Assembly (NCBI RefSeq): GCF_020923435.1
Contig: NZ_CP087263.1
Location: forward strand, 1-64,000
DNA: 64,000 bases
DNA from: Brevibacillus humidisoli
GTDB lineage: Bacteria > Bacillota > Bacilli > Brevibacillales > Brevibacillaceae
Reading direction: 5' to 3'
In this document: positions 43,332 through 55,057 of the stretch, in pieces
Position numbering within the stretch: the first letter of the stretch is position 1
Layout of the letters: every line of letters begins with the position of its first letter
The notes under the pieces: model-generated
What the model saw: only the letters and a program-made list of their open reading frames with translations
The model's database searches: none
Told to the model about the DNA's origin: nothing
Program-made: the position numbers and the translations under genes

Positions 43332-43635
43332 TTTGCTGATACTGATCATACTGATGGCAGTAATTACTTATCTGACCCGCTATCCGATGCTGCTGCTCAG
43401 TTCCCGGGTCCATTTGCCCGACTGGCTCTCCCGCGGCTTGAAGCTGGTGCCGGTCGGTGTCTTCAGTTCGTTAACCATCCCCCCGCTTTTGTTTCATGCC
43501 CCTGAGGGGCACTGGAGTCCGGAGTACCTGGCAGTGGGGGCTGTTGCTTTTCTCGCTGCTTATCGGACGCGGCAGATCCCTGTTGCGCTGGTGGTTGGTG
43601 TAGTCGGAATCGTGATCTGGCGCAACTTGTTTTGA
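43321..43635 (+). CDS. azlD: AzlD-family exporter subunit
   Basis: The 104-residue membrane protein has AVITYLTRYPMLLLSSRVHL and KLVPVGVFSSLTIPPLLF, typical of AzlD, with three or four helices. It partners AzlC. It overlaps the azlC stop, so they are translationally coupled. A terminator follows. Confidence 0.92.
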   Translation: MNDNLLILIILMAVITYLTRYPMLLLSSRVHLPDWLSRGLKLVPVGVFSSLTIPPLLFHAPEGHWSPEYLAVGAVAFLAAYRTRQIPVALVVGVVGIVIWRNLF

Positions 43636-43642
43636 TGATAGG

Positions 43643-43685
43643 GAAGGAGGCTGCCATCATGCGGGAGACAGCCTCCTTCGCTTTT
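43643..43685 (+). terminator. Terminator of azlCD (may also serve the converging kinase gene)
   Basis: GAAGGAGGCTG (43643-43653) pairs perfectly with CAGCCTCCTTC (43669-43679), followed by GCTTTT. Confidence 0.8.
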
Positions 43686-45072
43686 ATGCCCGTTCTGCGT
43701 CGGTTGGAAGCGAGATGATAAAGCGCACACCAGGCGGCTCGTTTTTTGCCTGTATGGTTCCGCCGTGTGCCTCAATGACGGCGCGGGCAATCGCAAGTCC
43801 CAGCCCGTGTTTGCCGCTTTTGCCTTTACGGAAGCGTTGGAACAGGTGGGGCAGCAGCTGTTCATCGATAGGCGGACCGTCATTGGCAATGATCAACTGC
43901 AACTGGTTCGGTAATCGCTGCGCTTGTAAAAGCAGTGTCTGTTTGGCGTACCGCAGCTGGTTTTCGATGATGTTTTGAAAAGCGATGCTCAACTGTTCAC
44001 CGTCTCCCACTGTCTGCAGTACAGGCGGAAGCTGGTTGTCCCAGGCTACGCTTGGGTTTAGCACACTCAACCGCTGCTGCAAAAAGCTAAACAGTTCGCT
44101 GAGATTGAGCGGTTTCTTTTGCAGCATTTCCGACACGGATTCGATTTTAGTCAGATAGAGAAGCTGTTCGACGACTTTTTCCAGCCGTTTGCTCTCCTCC
44201 ATGATGATCTGCAGTCCTTTTTCTGCCTGCTCACCCTGAAATACACCTTCCTGCAGGGCATGGGCGTATCCTTGAATCGCCATGATCGGCGTTTTTAATT
44301 CGTGTGAGATGTTTTGAACGAAGTGGCGCTGTGATTCATCGTACTCTTTCAATTGGTTTTTCATCGTTTCAAACGAACGAGCCAACTCTCCAATCTCATC
44401 TTGTCGATCCAGCTTCAGTGGGATGTCAAACTGCCGCCGGGCGATGTTTTGACACCACTCCCCCAGCCGTCTCAGCGGGTTGGTCAGGTAACGGCTGAAC
44501 CAGATCGCCAGCACCCAACTGACAGCCAGCAGGATGGCAAAGACGACGATAAACTGTCGGGTGAGAATGGCGTTGATCTGATTTAATTCCTGCTCCTTGG
44601 AAAAAACAATCAGATAGTAGGGAAAGCCATGGTAATCCATCCGTTTGCTGACGAACAGATACGTCTCATCGCTCCGCTGCAGGGTACCCCGCTGCAGGCC
44701 TTTTTCCGAGTAAGAGGCAGCCATTCTGAACAGGCGGTTGGCATCTGCTACTGGAACCTTGGTCGTGCTGCGCGAACCAAGCAGCTGCCCGTTAGCGGAA
44801 TAGACGAGCATGTCAAAGGAATACTCGTAATTGGACAGGAGCAACTGCAGGAAAAAGGGAGCAGAGGCCGGGACCGGCAGCAGCTCGCGGTGTTCGGTAA
44901 AGGCGATGTGTCCGGCAAGCGTCTCAAATTCTTCTTCCAGCAGGGAATAGACGTTGTCCACCAGGTATTGCTTGACCGCGATCGGGTACAAAACACCCAC
45001 ACTGATGCCGAGCACAGTAGTGAGCAGCATGAACAGGATCAGGATTTGCCGGGCGAGCGGCCAATTCTTCAT
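43684..45072 (-). CDS. cssS: Sensor histidine kinase, CssS-like
   Basis: The 462-residue membrane kinase has a helix near residues 10-32, an extracytoplasmic sensor to about 165, a second helix (FIVVFAILLAVSWVLAIWF), HAMP, then HisKA with NISHELKTPIMAIQGYAH (phospho-His) and ATPase motifs NIIENQLRYAK and GLGLAIARAVIEAHGG. The N-terminus KNWPLARQI and the kinase motifs resemble B. subtilis CssS, which senses secretion and heat stress at the envelope. The ATG at 45072 follows AAGGAG; an ATG at 45090 overlaps the stop of the response regulator gene. No htrA-type protease gene is adjacent. Confidence 0.8.
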   Translation of the reverse strand: MKNWPLARQILILFMLLTTVLGISVGVLYPIAVKQYLVDNVYSLLEEEFETLAGHIAFTEHRELLPVPASAPFFLQLLLSNYEYSFDMLVYSANGQLLGSRSTTKVPVADANRLFRMAASYSEKGLQRGTLQRSDETYLFVSKRMDYHGFPYYLIVFSKEQELNQINAILTRQFIVVFAILLAVSWVLAIWFSRYLTNPLRRLGEWCQNIARRQFDIPLKLDRQDEIGELARSFETMKNQLKEYDESQRHFVQNISHELKTPIMAIQGYAHALQEGVFQGEQAEKGLQIIMEESKRLEKVVEQLLYLTKIESVSEMLQKKPLNLSELFSFLQQRLSVLNPSVAWDNQLPPVLQTVGDGEQLSIAFQNIIENQLRYAKQTLLLQAQRLPNQLQLIIANDGPPIDEQLLPHLFQRFRKGKSGKHGLGLAIARAVIEAHGGTIQAKNEPPGVRFIISLPTDAERA

Positions 45073-45086
45073 CGTCAGTTTCTCCT

Positions 45087-45797
45087 TCATGGTGCGGTGA
45101 GCCGGTAGCCAAAGCCATAGACTGTCTCAAGCGGCAGCTTCGGCATCTTCTTGCGGATTCGCTTGACCAGATCGTCCACTGCCCGATCTGATCCGATGTA
45201 ATCCTCACCCCAGATCGCGGACAAAATCTGCTCCCGATGCAGAGCCTGCCCCTGGTTGTGGATCAGGTAGCAGATTAAGTCAAATTCTTTGGTGGTCAAC
45301 TCAATCGCTTGCTCTCCCTCCTTGACCAGCCGTCCTTTTTCCGATAGGCGGTAGGGACCGATCGTCGTCCAGTCCTGAAATTGCTGTCCGCCAGCCACAG
45401 GTGACGTGAGCAAGCTTCGTTCATAGGTACGCTGCAGCAGTTTCTGCACCCGGATCACCAACTCGCGGGGCAAAAACGGTTTGGCCAGGTAATCGTCACT
45501 GCCAAGCTCCAGTCCGATTACCTTGTCTATGTCCTGGTCACGAGCCGAGATAAAGATGATCGGCACTTCCGACTTGCTGCGGATTTGCCGGAGCAGCTCG
45601 TAGCCATCAATGTCGGGCAGCATAATGTCGAGGATCCAGAGATGTGGTTCCTCTGCGGCAAGAACCTTGAGCACTTCTTCGCCTGTCTGAAAGGTCTTGA
45701 CACGGTATCCGGCGTTTTCCAGATAGGACTTGAGCAGTTCCAAAAGGGTAGTCTCATCGTCTACCAGGTATACCAGATAGGAAATGTCGGCGGACAT
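45087..45797 (-). CDS. cssR: OmpR-family response regulator, CssR-like
   Basis: The 236-residue regulator has a receiver domain with phospho-Asp in HLWILDIMLPDIDGYELL, conserved Thr/Ser in IIFISARD and Lys in DYLAKPFLPRELVIRVQKLL. It also has a winged-helix output domain (TTKEFDLICYLIHNQGQAL; DDLVKRIRKKMP). The receiver wording is very close to B. subtilis CssR, which activates quality-control proteases. The ATG follows GAGGAGATTTCCCG. It overlaps or abuts the kinase gene, so the pair is coupled. Confidence 0.85.
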   Translation of the reverse strand: MSADISYLVYLVDDETTLLELLKSYLENAGYRVKTFQTGEEVLKVLAAEEPHLWILDIMLPDIDGYELLRQIRSKSEVPIIFISARDQDIDKVIGLELGSDDYLAKPFLPRELVIRVQKLLQRTYERSLLTSPVAGGQQFQDWTTIGPYRLSEKGRLVKEGEQAIELTTKEFDLICYLIHNQGQALHREQILSAIWGEDYIGSDRAVDDLVKRIRKKMPKLPLETVYGFGYRLTAP

Positions 45798-46030
45798 CGG
45801 GAAATCTCCTCGCTTTCCGGTGCACAGCGGTTTCGCTGATGCGGCGTGTTTTCTACTTGATTATTGTACCAAACCGGCCTCGTCTGCGTCTTGCGGCCCC
45901 CCTTTTGTACAGGATAGCAAATCGCTGTGGCAGACTAATAACAGGAATGTGGGAATGTTGTGGGAGGAGTTATCCCGGCTGGCAGAGAATTTGTTGAGTA
46001 GATGACATGCACCTGAAAGGAGCGGACTTC

Positions 46031-47077
46031 TTGAAACGGCTAAAGCAAATCGTGCCTACCTTGTTCCTCACGTTGATTCTTGCCGCTTGCGCCCAAGAGG
46101 TGACGACCGATCCACAACCGACGAAGACACCTCCGACTCCCCCTGTGCAGACGGACGTACAAAAAGAGCCGCCCCTTCCCTATACGGCTCCGTTCACCGG
46201 GCTTGGTGCGGAGGAGAAGATAGAGAGACGGCCGGTGATGGTCATGATCAACAACCATCCCAAAGCACGACCCCAGTCAGGACTTGAACAGGCGGACATC
46301 GTCTATGAGATCCTCGCTGAAGGGGAAGTGACCCGCTTTGTCGCCATCTATCAAAGCCATAAGCCTCCGGTGATCGGGCCGGTGCGCAGCATCCGCCCTT
46401 ACTACATCGAGATCGGGGCAGGTTTTGACGCGGTGATGGTGCATGCCGGGGGCAGTCCGGAGGCGCTGCAAACACTGGGTCGCTCCGATTACGCCTACAT
46501 AAATGAGATTAACAACAGTGCTTACTTTTGGCGGGAGAAGTTTCGCCAAGCACCGCACAATCTCTATACCAGTGCCGAGCTGATTGAGAAGGCGATGAAT
46601 GACAAAGGGATGAGAATGACTACGGAACTGCCGGACTTTCCCTTTTTGCCTGCCGAGGCGAAAGTGATCGGCGGTGAGAAGGCCAATCAGATTGATGTAA
46701 CTTTCCACTCTTTGTACAGTGCCAGCTATACGTATGACGAACGGAAAGAAAAGTATCTTCGCTTTACCGAGGGCGAACCGCACATCGAACTGTCGACGGA
46801 GCAGCAGTTGGAAGTGACGAACCTGCTGGTGCTGGCTGCCAGACATCGCGTGTTGGATAGTGAAGGGCGCCGGCAAATCGATGTGGTGGGACCAGGCGAT
46901 GGCTATCTGTTCCAGCAAGGAACTGCGCGCAAGATCAAGTGGAAACGGAGCGGGGGTGTGATCCGGGCTTATCAGGATGAGGGGTTGACGCAAGAAGTGC
47001 CGCTTCTCCCGGGAAATACCTGGATCAATATTGTGCCTGATTCGCCCGGACTGTCCGCTGGTGTCTCGTTTCAGTGA
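46031..47077 (+). CDS. yerB: DUF3048 lipoprotein YerB
   Basis: The 348-residue product has a lipoprotein signal (LFLTLILAACAQ), a Pro/Thr linker and the YerB/DUF3048 domain: VMVMINNHPKARPQSGLEQA, DIVYEILAEGEVTRFVAIY and GPVRSIRPYYIEI, ending in a DUF3048 C-terminal part with NTWINIVPDSPG. Function is unknown; it is extracytoplasmic. The TTG at 46031 follows AAAGGAG by eight bases and gives the usual signal peptide. The order yerB-yerC-pcrB-pcrA-ligA matches B. subtilis. Confidence 0.9.
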   Translation: MKRLKQIVPTLFLTLILAACAQEVTTDPQPTKTPPTPPVQTDVQKEPPLPYTAPFTGLGAEEKIERRPVMVMINNHPKARPQSGLEQADIVYEILAEGEVTRFVAIYQSHKPPVIGPVRSIRPYYIEIGAGFDAVMVHAGGSPEALQTLGRSDYAYINEINNSAYFWREKFRQAPHNLYTSAELIEKAMNDKGMRMTTELPDFPFLPAEAKVIGGEKANQIDVTFHSLYSASYTYDERKEKYLRFTEGEPHIELSTEQQLEVTNLLVLAARHRVLDSEGRRQIDVVGPGDGYLFQQGTARKIKWKRSGGVIRAYQDEGLTQEVPLLPGNTWINIVPDSPGLSAGVSFQ

Positions 47078-47232
47078 CGGACTGCAGATGGTCGCACCAG
47101 CAGCGGCTTCTGCTTTCGTGGAAAGCTCTTGAATTGACGACGTTTTTTGCCTAAGATGATGGTAGGACTTTAACGTATGAAAATGTGAGAGAGAAAAGCA
47201 GAAAGTCCCACGATAACCGACGGGGTGATCAC

Positions 47233-47523
47233 ATGCAGTTGGAGAAACTGAAGGGCAAGGGCATTGAGCAGTTGTTTGAGGCAATTCTCACGCTGGAAAC
47301 GATAGAAGAATGTTATGCATTTTTTGACGATCTCTGCACAATCAACGAAATGCAGTCGCTTGCGCAGCGATTGGAGGTAGCCCGAATGCTTCGCAAGGGG
47401 TACACATACAATCAGATCGAAGCGGAGACAGGCGCCAGTACGGCGACCATCTCCCGCGTCAAACGCTGTCTGAATTACGGCAATGAAGGCTACCAATTGG
47501 CGTTGGAGCGGCTCGGCAAATAG
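47233..47523 (+). CDS. yerC: TrpR-related protein YerC
   Basis: The 96-residue protein of the YerC/YecD family has a TrpR-like helix-turn-helix: LTIN-type DDLCTINEMQSLAQRLEVA, then YNQIEAETGASTATISRVKR. It probably binds DNA; the regulated genes and any ligand are not known from sequence. The ATG at 47233 is preceded by GGGGTGATCAC; the frame is open 16 codons further upstream. It lies between yerB and pcrB. Confidence 0.9.
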   Translation: MQLEKLKGKGIEQLFEAILTLETIEECYAFFDDLCTINEMQSLAQRLEVARMLRKGYTYNQIEAETGASTATISRVKRCLNYGNEGYQLALERLGK

Positions 47524-47549
47524 CTTCGGGACTTCGGGAGGAAACGCAA

Positions 47550-48239
47550 TTGATCGATTACAGCGGCTGGCGGCACGCTTTTAAACTGGATCCAGACAAA
47601 TGGATTGACGATGAGTGGCTGGAGCGGATCTGTGAATCAGGGACGGATGCGATTATTGTAGGGGGGACGTTGGGCGTCACCTATGACAACACACTCGCGT
47701 TAATGTCCAGGATTCGCCGGTACGCCGTTCCCGCCGTTCTGGAGGTATCCAGTCTGCAGGCAGTGGTTCCGGGATTTGATGCCTATTTTATTCCGCTGGT
47801 GCTCAATGCAGGCGATCCCGATTGGATTCTCCAACCCCACGTCACCGGACTGCGGGAGTATGGCGCATACATCCACTGGGAGGAGATATTTACCGAAGGC
47901 TACCTAATTCTCAACCCGGAATCGGCTGCAGCCAAACGTACGGCGGCTCGCCCGGTGGCAGATACGGAGGAGGCAAAGGCATACGCCCGTGTTGCCTCTA
48001 AACTGTGCCGCTTGCCAATCTTTTACGTGGAGTACAGCGGAAGATACGGCGATCCGCGATGGGTAGCGGCCTGCCGCTCTGGTTTTGAAGAGGGGCACCT
48101 ATTTTATGGCGGCGGGATCTCCACCCCTGAACAAGCTCGTGAGATGGCGTCGGTAGCAGACACCATCGTCGTCGGCAATATCATCTATGACGATCCAAAG
48201 GCCGCGCTGGCAACGGTAGAGGCGGTTAAAGACTTATGA
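47550..48239 (+). CDS. pcrB: Heptaprenylglyceryl phosphate synthase
   Basis: The 229-residue TIM-barrel prenyltransferase joins glycerol-1-phosphate to heptaprenyl diphosphate. GTDAIIVGGTLGVTYDNTL, YVEYSGRYGD and LFYGGGISTPEQAREMASVAD (phosphate-binding region) are typical of PcrB. A TTG start at 47550 follows GGGAGGAAACGCAA. It lies 26 bp after yerC. A small terminator hairpin separates it from pcrA. Confidence 0.93.
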   Translation: MIDYSGWRHAFKLDPDKWIDDEWLERICESGTDAIIVGGTLGVTYDNTLALMSRIRRYAVPAVLEVSSLQAVVPGFDAYFIPLVLNAGDPDWILQPHVTGLREYGAYIHWEEIFTEGYLILNPESAAAKRTAARPVADTEEAKAYARVASKLCRLPIFYVEYSGRYGDPRWVAACRSGFEEGHLFYGGGISTPEQAREMASVADTIVVGNIIYDDPKAALATVEAVKDL

Positions 48240-48278
48240 GCGATAACACGCGGGCCGGTGATGCCGGCGCAGATGATG

Positions 48279-48304
48279 AAGGGTACTCAGCAGTACCCTT
48301 TTCT
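48279..48304 (+). terminator. Terminator between pcrB and pcrA
   Basis: AAGGGTAC pairs with GTACCCTT around TCAGCA, followed by TTC. It may only attenuate read-through into pcrA. The 48305-48476 leader shows no further element. Confidence 0.6.
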
Positions 48305-48476
48305 ATTGTCCACAATGGACGGAGGCGCACTCCGATTCTTAGGAGAGAAAGTACGAAAAGCTGGCACGACGCCCTAATCTGTGCCAAAATAAGAACATAT
48401 GCTTCGGTTTGCCGCAGCCAGAGAAGCGGCGACCGATGGGACGATTTCTCTCACAGGCGAAAGGTGGCAATTTTGC

Positions 48477-50753
48477 ATGTCTACTCAGGAAAAGATCCTG
48501 GCAGGATTAAATCCACAGCAGCAAGAAGCCGTACGGACGACGGAAGGGCCTGTGCTGATTCTGGCAGGAGCAGGAAGCGGCAAGACACGGGTGCTGACCC
48601 AGCGCGTAGCGTATTTGGTCGGGGAAAAAAACGTGGCCCCGTGGAGCATTCTGGCGATTACCTTTACCAACAAAGCGGCACGGGAGATGAAGGAGCGGGT
48701 GGCTCGCCTGGTCGGGCTCGGAGCAGACGATATCTGGATCTCTACCTTCCACTCTCTCTGTGTACGGATTCTCCGCCGCGACATTGACCGGATTGGATAC
48801 AATCGCAACTTTACCATATTGGACGCAGGCGATCAGCTAACCGTGATCAAGCAGTGTCTGAAAGAACTCAACCTGGATCCGAAAAAGTTTGAACCCAGGG
48901 CGATCTTGGCTACGATCAGTGCGGCCAAAAATGAGTTAACCTCACAGGGGCAGTTTGCCGAACAGGCGGGAGATCCGTTTCGCCGGGCAGCGGCTGAGGT
49001 GTACGAACGTTATCAAAAGAAACTGAAGCAGAACCAATCGCTCGATTTTGACGACCTGATTATGAAGACCGTGCAGTTGTTCCGCGAAGTTCCGGAAGTG
49101 CTCGATTTCTACCAAAAGAAGTTCCGTTACATTCACGTCGATGAGTATCAGGATACCAACCGGGCTCAGTACACCCTGATCTCGCTGCTGGCTGCCAAGT
49201 ACCGCAACATCTGTTGTGTCGGTGACGCCGATCAGAGTATCTACAAATGGCGGGGAGCGGACATTTCAATCATCTTGAACTTCGAACGGGATTATCCGGA
49301 GGCCAAGCTGATTAAGCTGGAACAGAACTACCGCTCCACCAAAACGATCCTGCAAGCGGCCAACGGAGTGATTGCCCACAACACCATGCGGAAAGAGAAA
49401 AAGCTGTGGACGGAGAATCCGACGGGCGAAAACATTCACTTATATCGGGGGAGCACGGAACACGATGAGGCTTATTACATCGTGGAGACGATCCGCCAAC
49501 TCCTCGCCACCTACAAGACGTACGACAAGTTTGCTATCCTCTACCGCACTAATGCTCAATCACGTGTAGTCGAGGACGTACTGGTGAAGTCAAACATTCC
49601 TTATACGATCGTCGGCGGCACCAAGTTCTACGATCGCAAAGAGATTAAAGACGTTCTCGCTTACCTGCGGTTGATCGCCAATCCTGATGATGATATTAGC
49701 CTCACCCGGATCATCAACGTGCCCAAGCGAAGCATCGGTGATACGACCGTAGAGAAAATCGAAGCGTACGCCAACCAGCACGGACTCAGCATGTTTCGTG
49801 CGCTGCAGGAAGTGGAGGCTATCGGTCTGGCTGCCCGTACCACCAATGCGATCCGCGCCTTTACAGAGGTGATCGAGCAGTTGATGCAGATGGTCGACTA
49901 CCTTAGCGTGACCGAACTGGTTGAAGAAACGCTAAAGCGGACAGGATACGAGCAAGCACTAAAAGAGGAGAATACGCTGGAAGCGGCGGCACGGCTGGAG
50001 AACATCGGTGAGTTCTTGTCCGTAACCCAGGAATTCGAGCGGAAAAGCGAAGACCGCAGCCTGGTTGCGTTCCTCACCGACCTGGCACTGATTGCCGATA
50101 TTGATGCGCTGGGAGAAGAGCCTGCCGAGCAGGGGCCGGCAGAGGGACAGGTTACCCTGATGACCCTGCACAGCGCCAAGGGGCTGGAGTTCCCTGTCGT
50201 CTTTCTGATCGGCCTGGAAGAGGGCATCTTTCCACACAGCCGCGCGTTGTTTGACGATACGGAGATGGAGGAGGAACGACGTCTCGCCTATGTAGGGATT
50301 ACCCGGGCGGAGGAAAAGCTGTATCTGACCAACGCGTACACACGAACATTGTACGGTCGGACAAACAGCAACCCGCCCTCCCGCTTTCTCACTGAGATAC
50401 CGGAGGAACTGCTGGATGGACAGGAATCGGCCGAATCGGGAGGAAGCTGGGGGAGCTTCTCTGCGTCCGCCCGCTCCGGCGGCTATGGCAGCAATGCTTC
50501 CTACGGGAGGCAGGCGGGCGGCACGGGCTCGTTCCGCGCAGCTACCCAGTCGAAAGGCACCCTGCCGCAGCATGGTTCGGCAGCAGGTGTAGATTGGAGG
50601 GCTGGTGACAAAGTGAAGCACGGCAAGTGGGGAATCGGTACGGTTGTCAAGACAAAGGGCAGCGGGGATGATCTGGAGTTGGACATCGCCTTCCCCAGCC
50701 CGATTGGCGTCAAAAAACTGTTGGCACGCTTTGCCCCGATTGAACGGGCGTAA
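48477..50753 (+). CDS. pcrA: ATP-dependent DNA helicase PcrA (UvrD family)
   Basis: The 758-residue 3'-5' SF1 helicase acts in repair and in removing RNA polymerase and RecA. Motifs are complete: [12 protein letters not shown] (I), [10 protein letters not shown] (Ia), HVDEYQDTN (II), [14 protein letters not shown] (III), [10 protein letters not shown] (IV), [14 protein letters not shown] (V) and [13 protein letters not shown] (VI). A Ser/Gly-rich linker (about residues 655-705) leads to the C-terminal RNA-polymerase-binding region [15 protein letters not shown]. The ATG at 48477 after AAAGGTGG gives the family N-terminus [14 protein letters not shown]. Confidence 0.97.
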   Translation: MSTQEKILAGLNPQQQEAVRTTEGPVLILAGAGSGKTRVLTQRVAYLVGEKNVAPWSILAITFTNKAAREMKERVARLVGLGADDIWISTFHSLCVRILRRDIDRIGYNRNFTILDAGDQLTVIKQCLKELNLDPKKFEPRAILATISAAKNELTSQGQFAEQAGDPFRRAAAEVYERYQKKLKQNQSLDFDDLIMKTVQLFREVPEVLDFYQKKFRYIHVDEYQDTNRAQYTLISLLAAKYRNICCVGDADQSIYKWRGADISIILNFERDYPEAKLIKLEQNYRSTKTILQAANGVIAHNTMRKEKKLWTENPTGENIHLYRGSTEHDEAYYIVETIRQLLATYKTYDKFAILYRTNAQSRVVEDVLVKSNIPYTIVGGTKFYDRKEIKDVLAYLRLIANPDDDISLTRIINVPKRSIGDTTVEKIEAYANQHGLSMFRALQEVEAIGLAARTTNAIRAFTEVIEQLMQMVDYLSVTELVEETLKRTGYEQALKEENTLEAAARLENIGEFLSVTQEFERKSEDRSLVAFLTDLALIADIDALGEEPAEQGPAEGQVTLMTLHSAKGLEFPVVFLIGLEEGIFPHSRALFDDTEMEEERRLAYVGITRAEEKLYLTNAYTRTLYGRTNSNPPSRFLTEIPEELLDGQESAESGGSWGSFSASARSGGYGSNASYGRQAGGTGSFRAATQSKGTLPQHGSAAGVDWRAGDKVKHGKWGIGTVVKTKGSGDDLELDIAFPSPIGVKKLLARFAPIERA

Positions 50754-50758
50754 GTTGA

Positions 50759-52789
<2,031 letters not shown>

Positions 52790-52829
52790 GATCTGTAGTC
52801 GACAGCCGGAACCAGGTAAAAGGATGTGA

Positions 52830-53738
52830 GTGGTGTTGAGAGCGAGCATTTCGAAAATCGTGTGGGTAGCCATGAGTTGTCTTTTGCTGCTTATGGGGTG
52901 CAATGCGAAGCCGAACAACACAGCTCGACAAGACACGACACCTCCTATCCAAGCAGCACAGATTCCAGGGGATTTGACCTATCAGGATGTTTTGCAAAAA
53001 GGAGAGTATGTGACGGCCGTGGGAATGTCCCCAAGTGAGCCGCGTATTTGGCTGGGGACTCATACCGGCTTATACCTTTCGGCTAATGCCGAACTGTGGA
53101 CGCTCCTGTCCGAACAGCTTGCGGAAGATGCTGTTACGGGATGGGTGATCGATCCGAAGCGGCCCGAGTTCATCGTTGTTGGCACCAGCAGCGGGAGCAA
53201 ACAAAGCACAGATGGCGGCAAGACCTGGCGCCAAGTGGGCAGTGGTTTGCCCGACCAGCCGAACATGAACCTGCTGACAGGAGGACGAGCGGCCAACCAG
53301 CTTCAATTGTTCGCGCACGTGAGAGAAGAAGGGATCTACCAATCTGATGACGACGGCAAGACTTGGCGCAAGTGGGCAGACCTGGAGCAGGCGGTGACGG
53401 CAATGCTCTATCTGCCGAAACAGCAGGTATTGTATGTTGTGACACAAGATTCCCTCCTTCATACGGACGACGGGCAGTGGGAACGAGAAGAGATCCCTGG
53501 TGTCCAGCAAATCTATTCGCTCGGTGCCGATCGGACCGAGGGGCTTCTCTACGCCGCGACGGATCAGGGTGTCTTTTGCAAGGACGCAGAAGGCTGGAGA
53601 TTATTGGAGGCCCAAACTCCGGAAAAGCTGATCATGCTTGGAGCCGGTTGGGGCGAGTATAGGTTGGTTGCTGTAGGAGAATCGGCTTACTTGTACACGT
53701 TGCACAACGGCAGCTGGAAAAAATGGGAATCGTCGTAA
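52830..53738 (+). CDS. Lipoprotein with Asp-box (sialidase-like beta-propeller) repeats
   Basis: The 302-residue product has a lipoprotein signal (MSCLLLLMGCNA), then beta-propeller-like sequence. Two clear Asp boxes are STDGGKTWRQV and SDDDGKTWRKW; weaker relatives are HTDDGQWERE and CKDAEGWRLL. Such folds occur in sialidases, Ycf48-like assembly factors and other surface proteins; no catalytic set is visible, so a binding role is likelier. Possible starts are GTG 52830, GTG 52833 and TTG 52836 after AAAAGGATG. It sits between ligA and camS, where B. subtilis has no gene. Confidence 0.75.
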   Translation: MVLRASISKIVWVAMSCLLLLMGCNAKPNNTARQDTTPPIQAAQIPGDLTYQDVLQKGEYVTAVGMSPSEPRIWLGTHTGLYLSANAELWTLLSEQLAEDAVTGWVIDPKRPEFIVVGTSSGSKQSTDGGKTWRQVGSGLPDQPNMNLLTGGRAANQLQLFAHVREEGIYQSDDDGKTWRKWADLEQAVTAMLYLPKQQVLYVVTQDSLLHTDDGQWEREEIPGVQQIYSLGADRTEGLLYAATDQGVFCKDAEGWRLLEAQTPEKLIMLGAGWGEYRLVAVGESAYLYTLHNGSWKKWESS

Positions 53739-53765
53739 GTTTTCAATCCAAAGGAGTTACCATTG

Positions 53766-54842
53766 ATGAACAAGCGAGTTAAGGTGCTTTTCTACTTTTT
53801 TCTTACTATCATCCTGTTGTGTACGGCAACAGCTTGTTCCCTTTTTCCTGACGGGGAGGAGAAACCTGCTCCAGCTACCCCTACGGTCTCTCCCGTGATC
53901 GAAGTGAGTGGAGACTACTATGGCAGCGTGATGCCGTATAAGCCAAACCAGACACGTGGCATGCTGTCCCGACTGTCCGGTTATCGCATTGATTTCAGTC
54001 ACTTGGAGCTGGGATTGCTGGAGATTGCCCGGGAGACGTTTGACCCTGAAGAATACCTGTTTCAGGAAGGACAGCAGATCAGCAGTCAGCAGGTGAGAGA
54101 CTGGCTGGCTCCTGCGTCCGAGGAGAACCCGAAAGGTTTGAATCCGGAGAATGGCAGCACGCTGCTGCTGCACGTGTTGGAGCACGATTATCTGGATGTA
54201 GAGAACCAGCAGTTGGCCGGGATGGTTCTCGGTCTTACCCTGTCGCCAGAGTACAAAGACGCCTCTGGTCAGGAAAAAGTGTACAGCACAGATGAGTTGC
54301 GGGCAAAAGGGCAAGCGCTCGCCGCCAAGATCGTCCAGCAGGTACGGGCTGACAATGCACAGATTCCAATGGTGATCGCTCTCTACCAAGTGCCCGATCA
54401 TAGCTCAACCATGATTCCCGGGAATTTCATCATGACTGGTACCGTCAACTCTGGGGAGGGCTCCGTATCCAAATGGCAGGCAATTGACGAGAAGTACTAC
54501 CTGTTCCCAGGGGACGCCGTATACAAGGATTATCCGCAGATTTCCTTGCAGTACGACAAACTGATGAAGCAGACAAAATCATTCTTTAGCGAGTTTATCG
54601 GCCTGACCGGGGTAGGCCGGTTTATGGGCAGAGACTTGGTAGAGCTGACGCTGACGGCAACTGCGGAATACGATTCGCGTACCGAAGTGATCCAGTTTAC
54701 CCAGTACTGTGCTTCCCAGATCAATCAGGTATTTGACAAACAGGTCCACGTCAATCTATATGTCGAATCGATCAATCGTCCACTGGCCATTTACGTTCGT
54801 CCAGCCAACGGGGAAGGATACATGCACGTTTATCGAAAGTGA
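53766..54842 (+). CDS. camS: CamS-family lipoprotein (sex-pheromone-precursor-like, YerH)
   Basis: The 358-residue lipoprotein has a signal ending LCTATACS and a CamS domain: YYGSVMPYKPNQTRGML, IDFSHLELGLLEIARETFDP and a C-terminal part with QVHVNLYVESINRPLAIYVRP. In enterococci and staphylococci a peptide from the signal sequence can act as a pheromone; the protein's own role is unknown. The ATG at 53766 follows AAAGGAGTTACCATTG. Synteny with ligA is conserved. Confidence 0.9.
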   Translation: MNKRVKVLFYFFLTIILLCTATACSLFPDGEEKPAPATPTVSPVIEVSGDYYGSVMPYKPNQTRGMLSRLSGYRIDFSHLELGLLEIARETFDPEEYLFQEGQQISSQQVRDWLAPASEENPKGLNPENGSTLLLHVLEHDYLDVENQQLAGMVLGLTLSPEYKDASGQEKVYSTDELRAKGQALAAKIVQQVRADNAQIPMVIALYQVPDHSSTMIPGNFIMTGTVNSGEGSVSKWQAIDEKYYLFPGDAVYKDYPQISLQYDKLMKQTKSFFSEFIGLTGVGRFMGRDLVELTLTATAEYDSRTEVIQFTQYCASQINQVFDKQVHVNLYVESINRPLAIYVRPANGEGYMHVYRK

Positions 54843-54890
54843 TGACAGCTTTCTCTGTAGAAGTTGCAAACAGTTTTGTTCAATCACTAA

Positions 54891-54928
54891 ACATCCTTGT
54901 ACACATGTGTACAAGGATGTAGTTTTTT
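54891..54928 (+). terminator. Terminator of the yerB-camS region: perfect 30-nt palindrome
   Basis: ACATCCTTGTACACA and its exact reverse complement are adjacent (54891-54920), followed by AGTTTTTT. Confidence 0.8.
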
Positions 54929-54992
54929 ACAAGGGCGTGTGGAACGGTGAATCTCCGCAAACAATACGGATGAACAGTTGGATTCAGGTAGT

Positions 54993-55008
54993 TGGTATGA
55001 TCTTTGCA
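54993..55008 (+). promoter_or_regulatory. Probable sigma-54 promoter of rocA
   Basis: TTGGTATGATCTTTGCAA has GG (54994-54995) and GC (55006-55007) ten bases apart as in -24/-12 promoters. In B. subtilis rocA is SigL (sigma-54) dependent and activated by RocR. Confidence 0.7.
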
Positions 55009-55057
55009 ATAAGCTCCATACGATAACAATGAGACGAAAATGGAGGAGGCGTTGATC

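Noticed and set aside
44629-45108. A plus-strand frame opposite the histidine kinase gene
   Set aside because: The kinase on the minus strand carries all expected motifs; the opposite frame has none.
48236-48787. A plus-strand frame of 183 codons overlapping the start of pcrA
   Set aside because: It overlaps pcrA in another frame, has no domain and its second half is plainly the shadow of the helicase motif I region.
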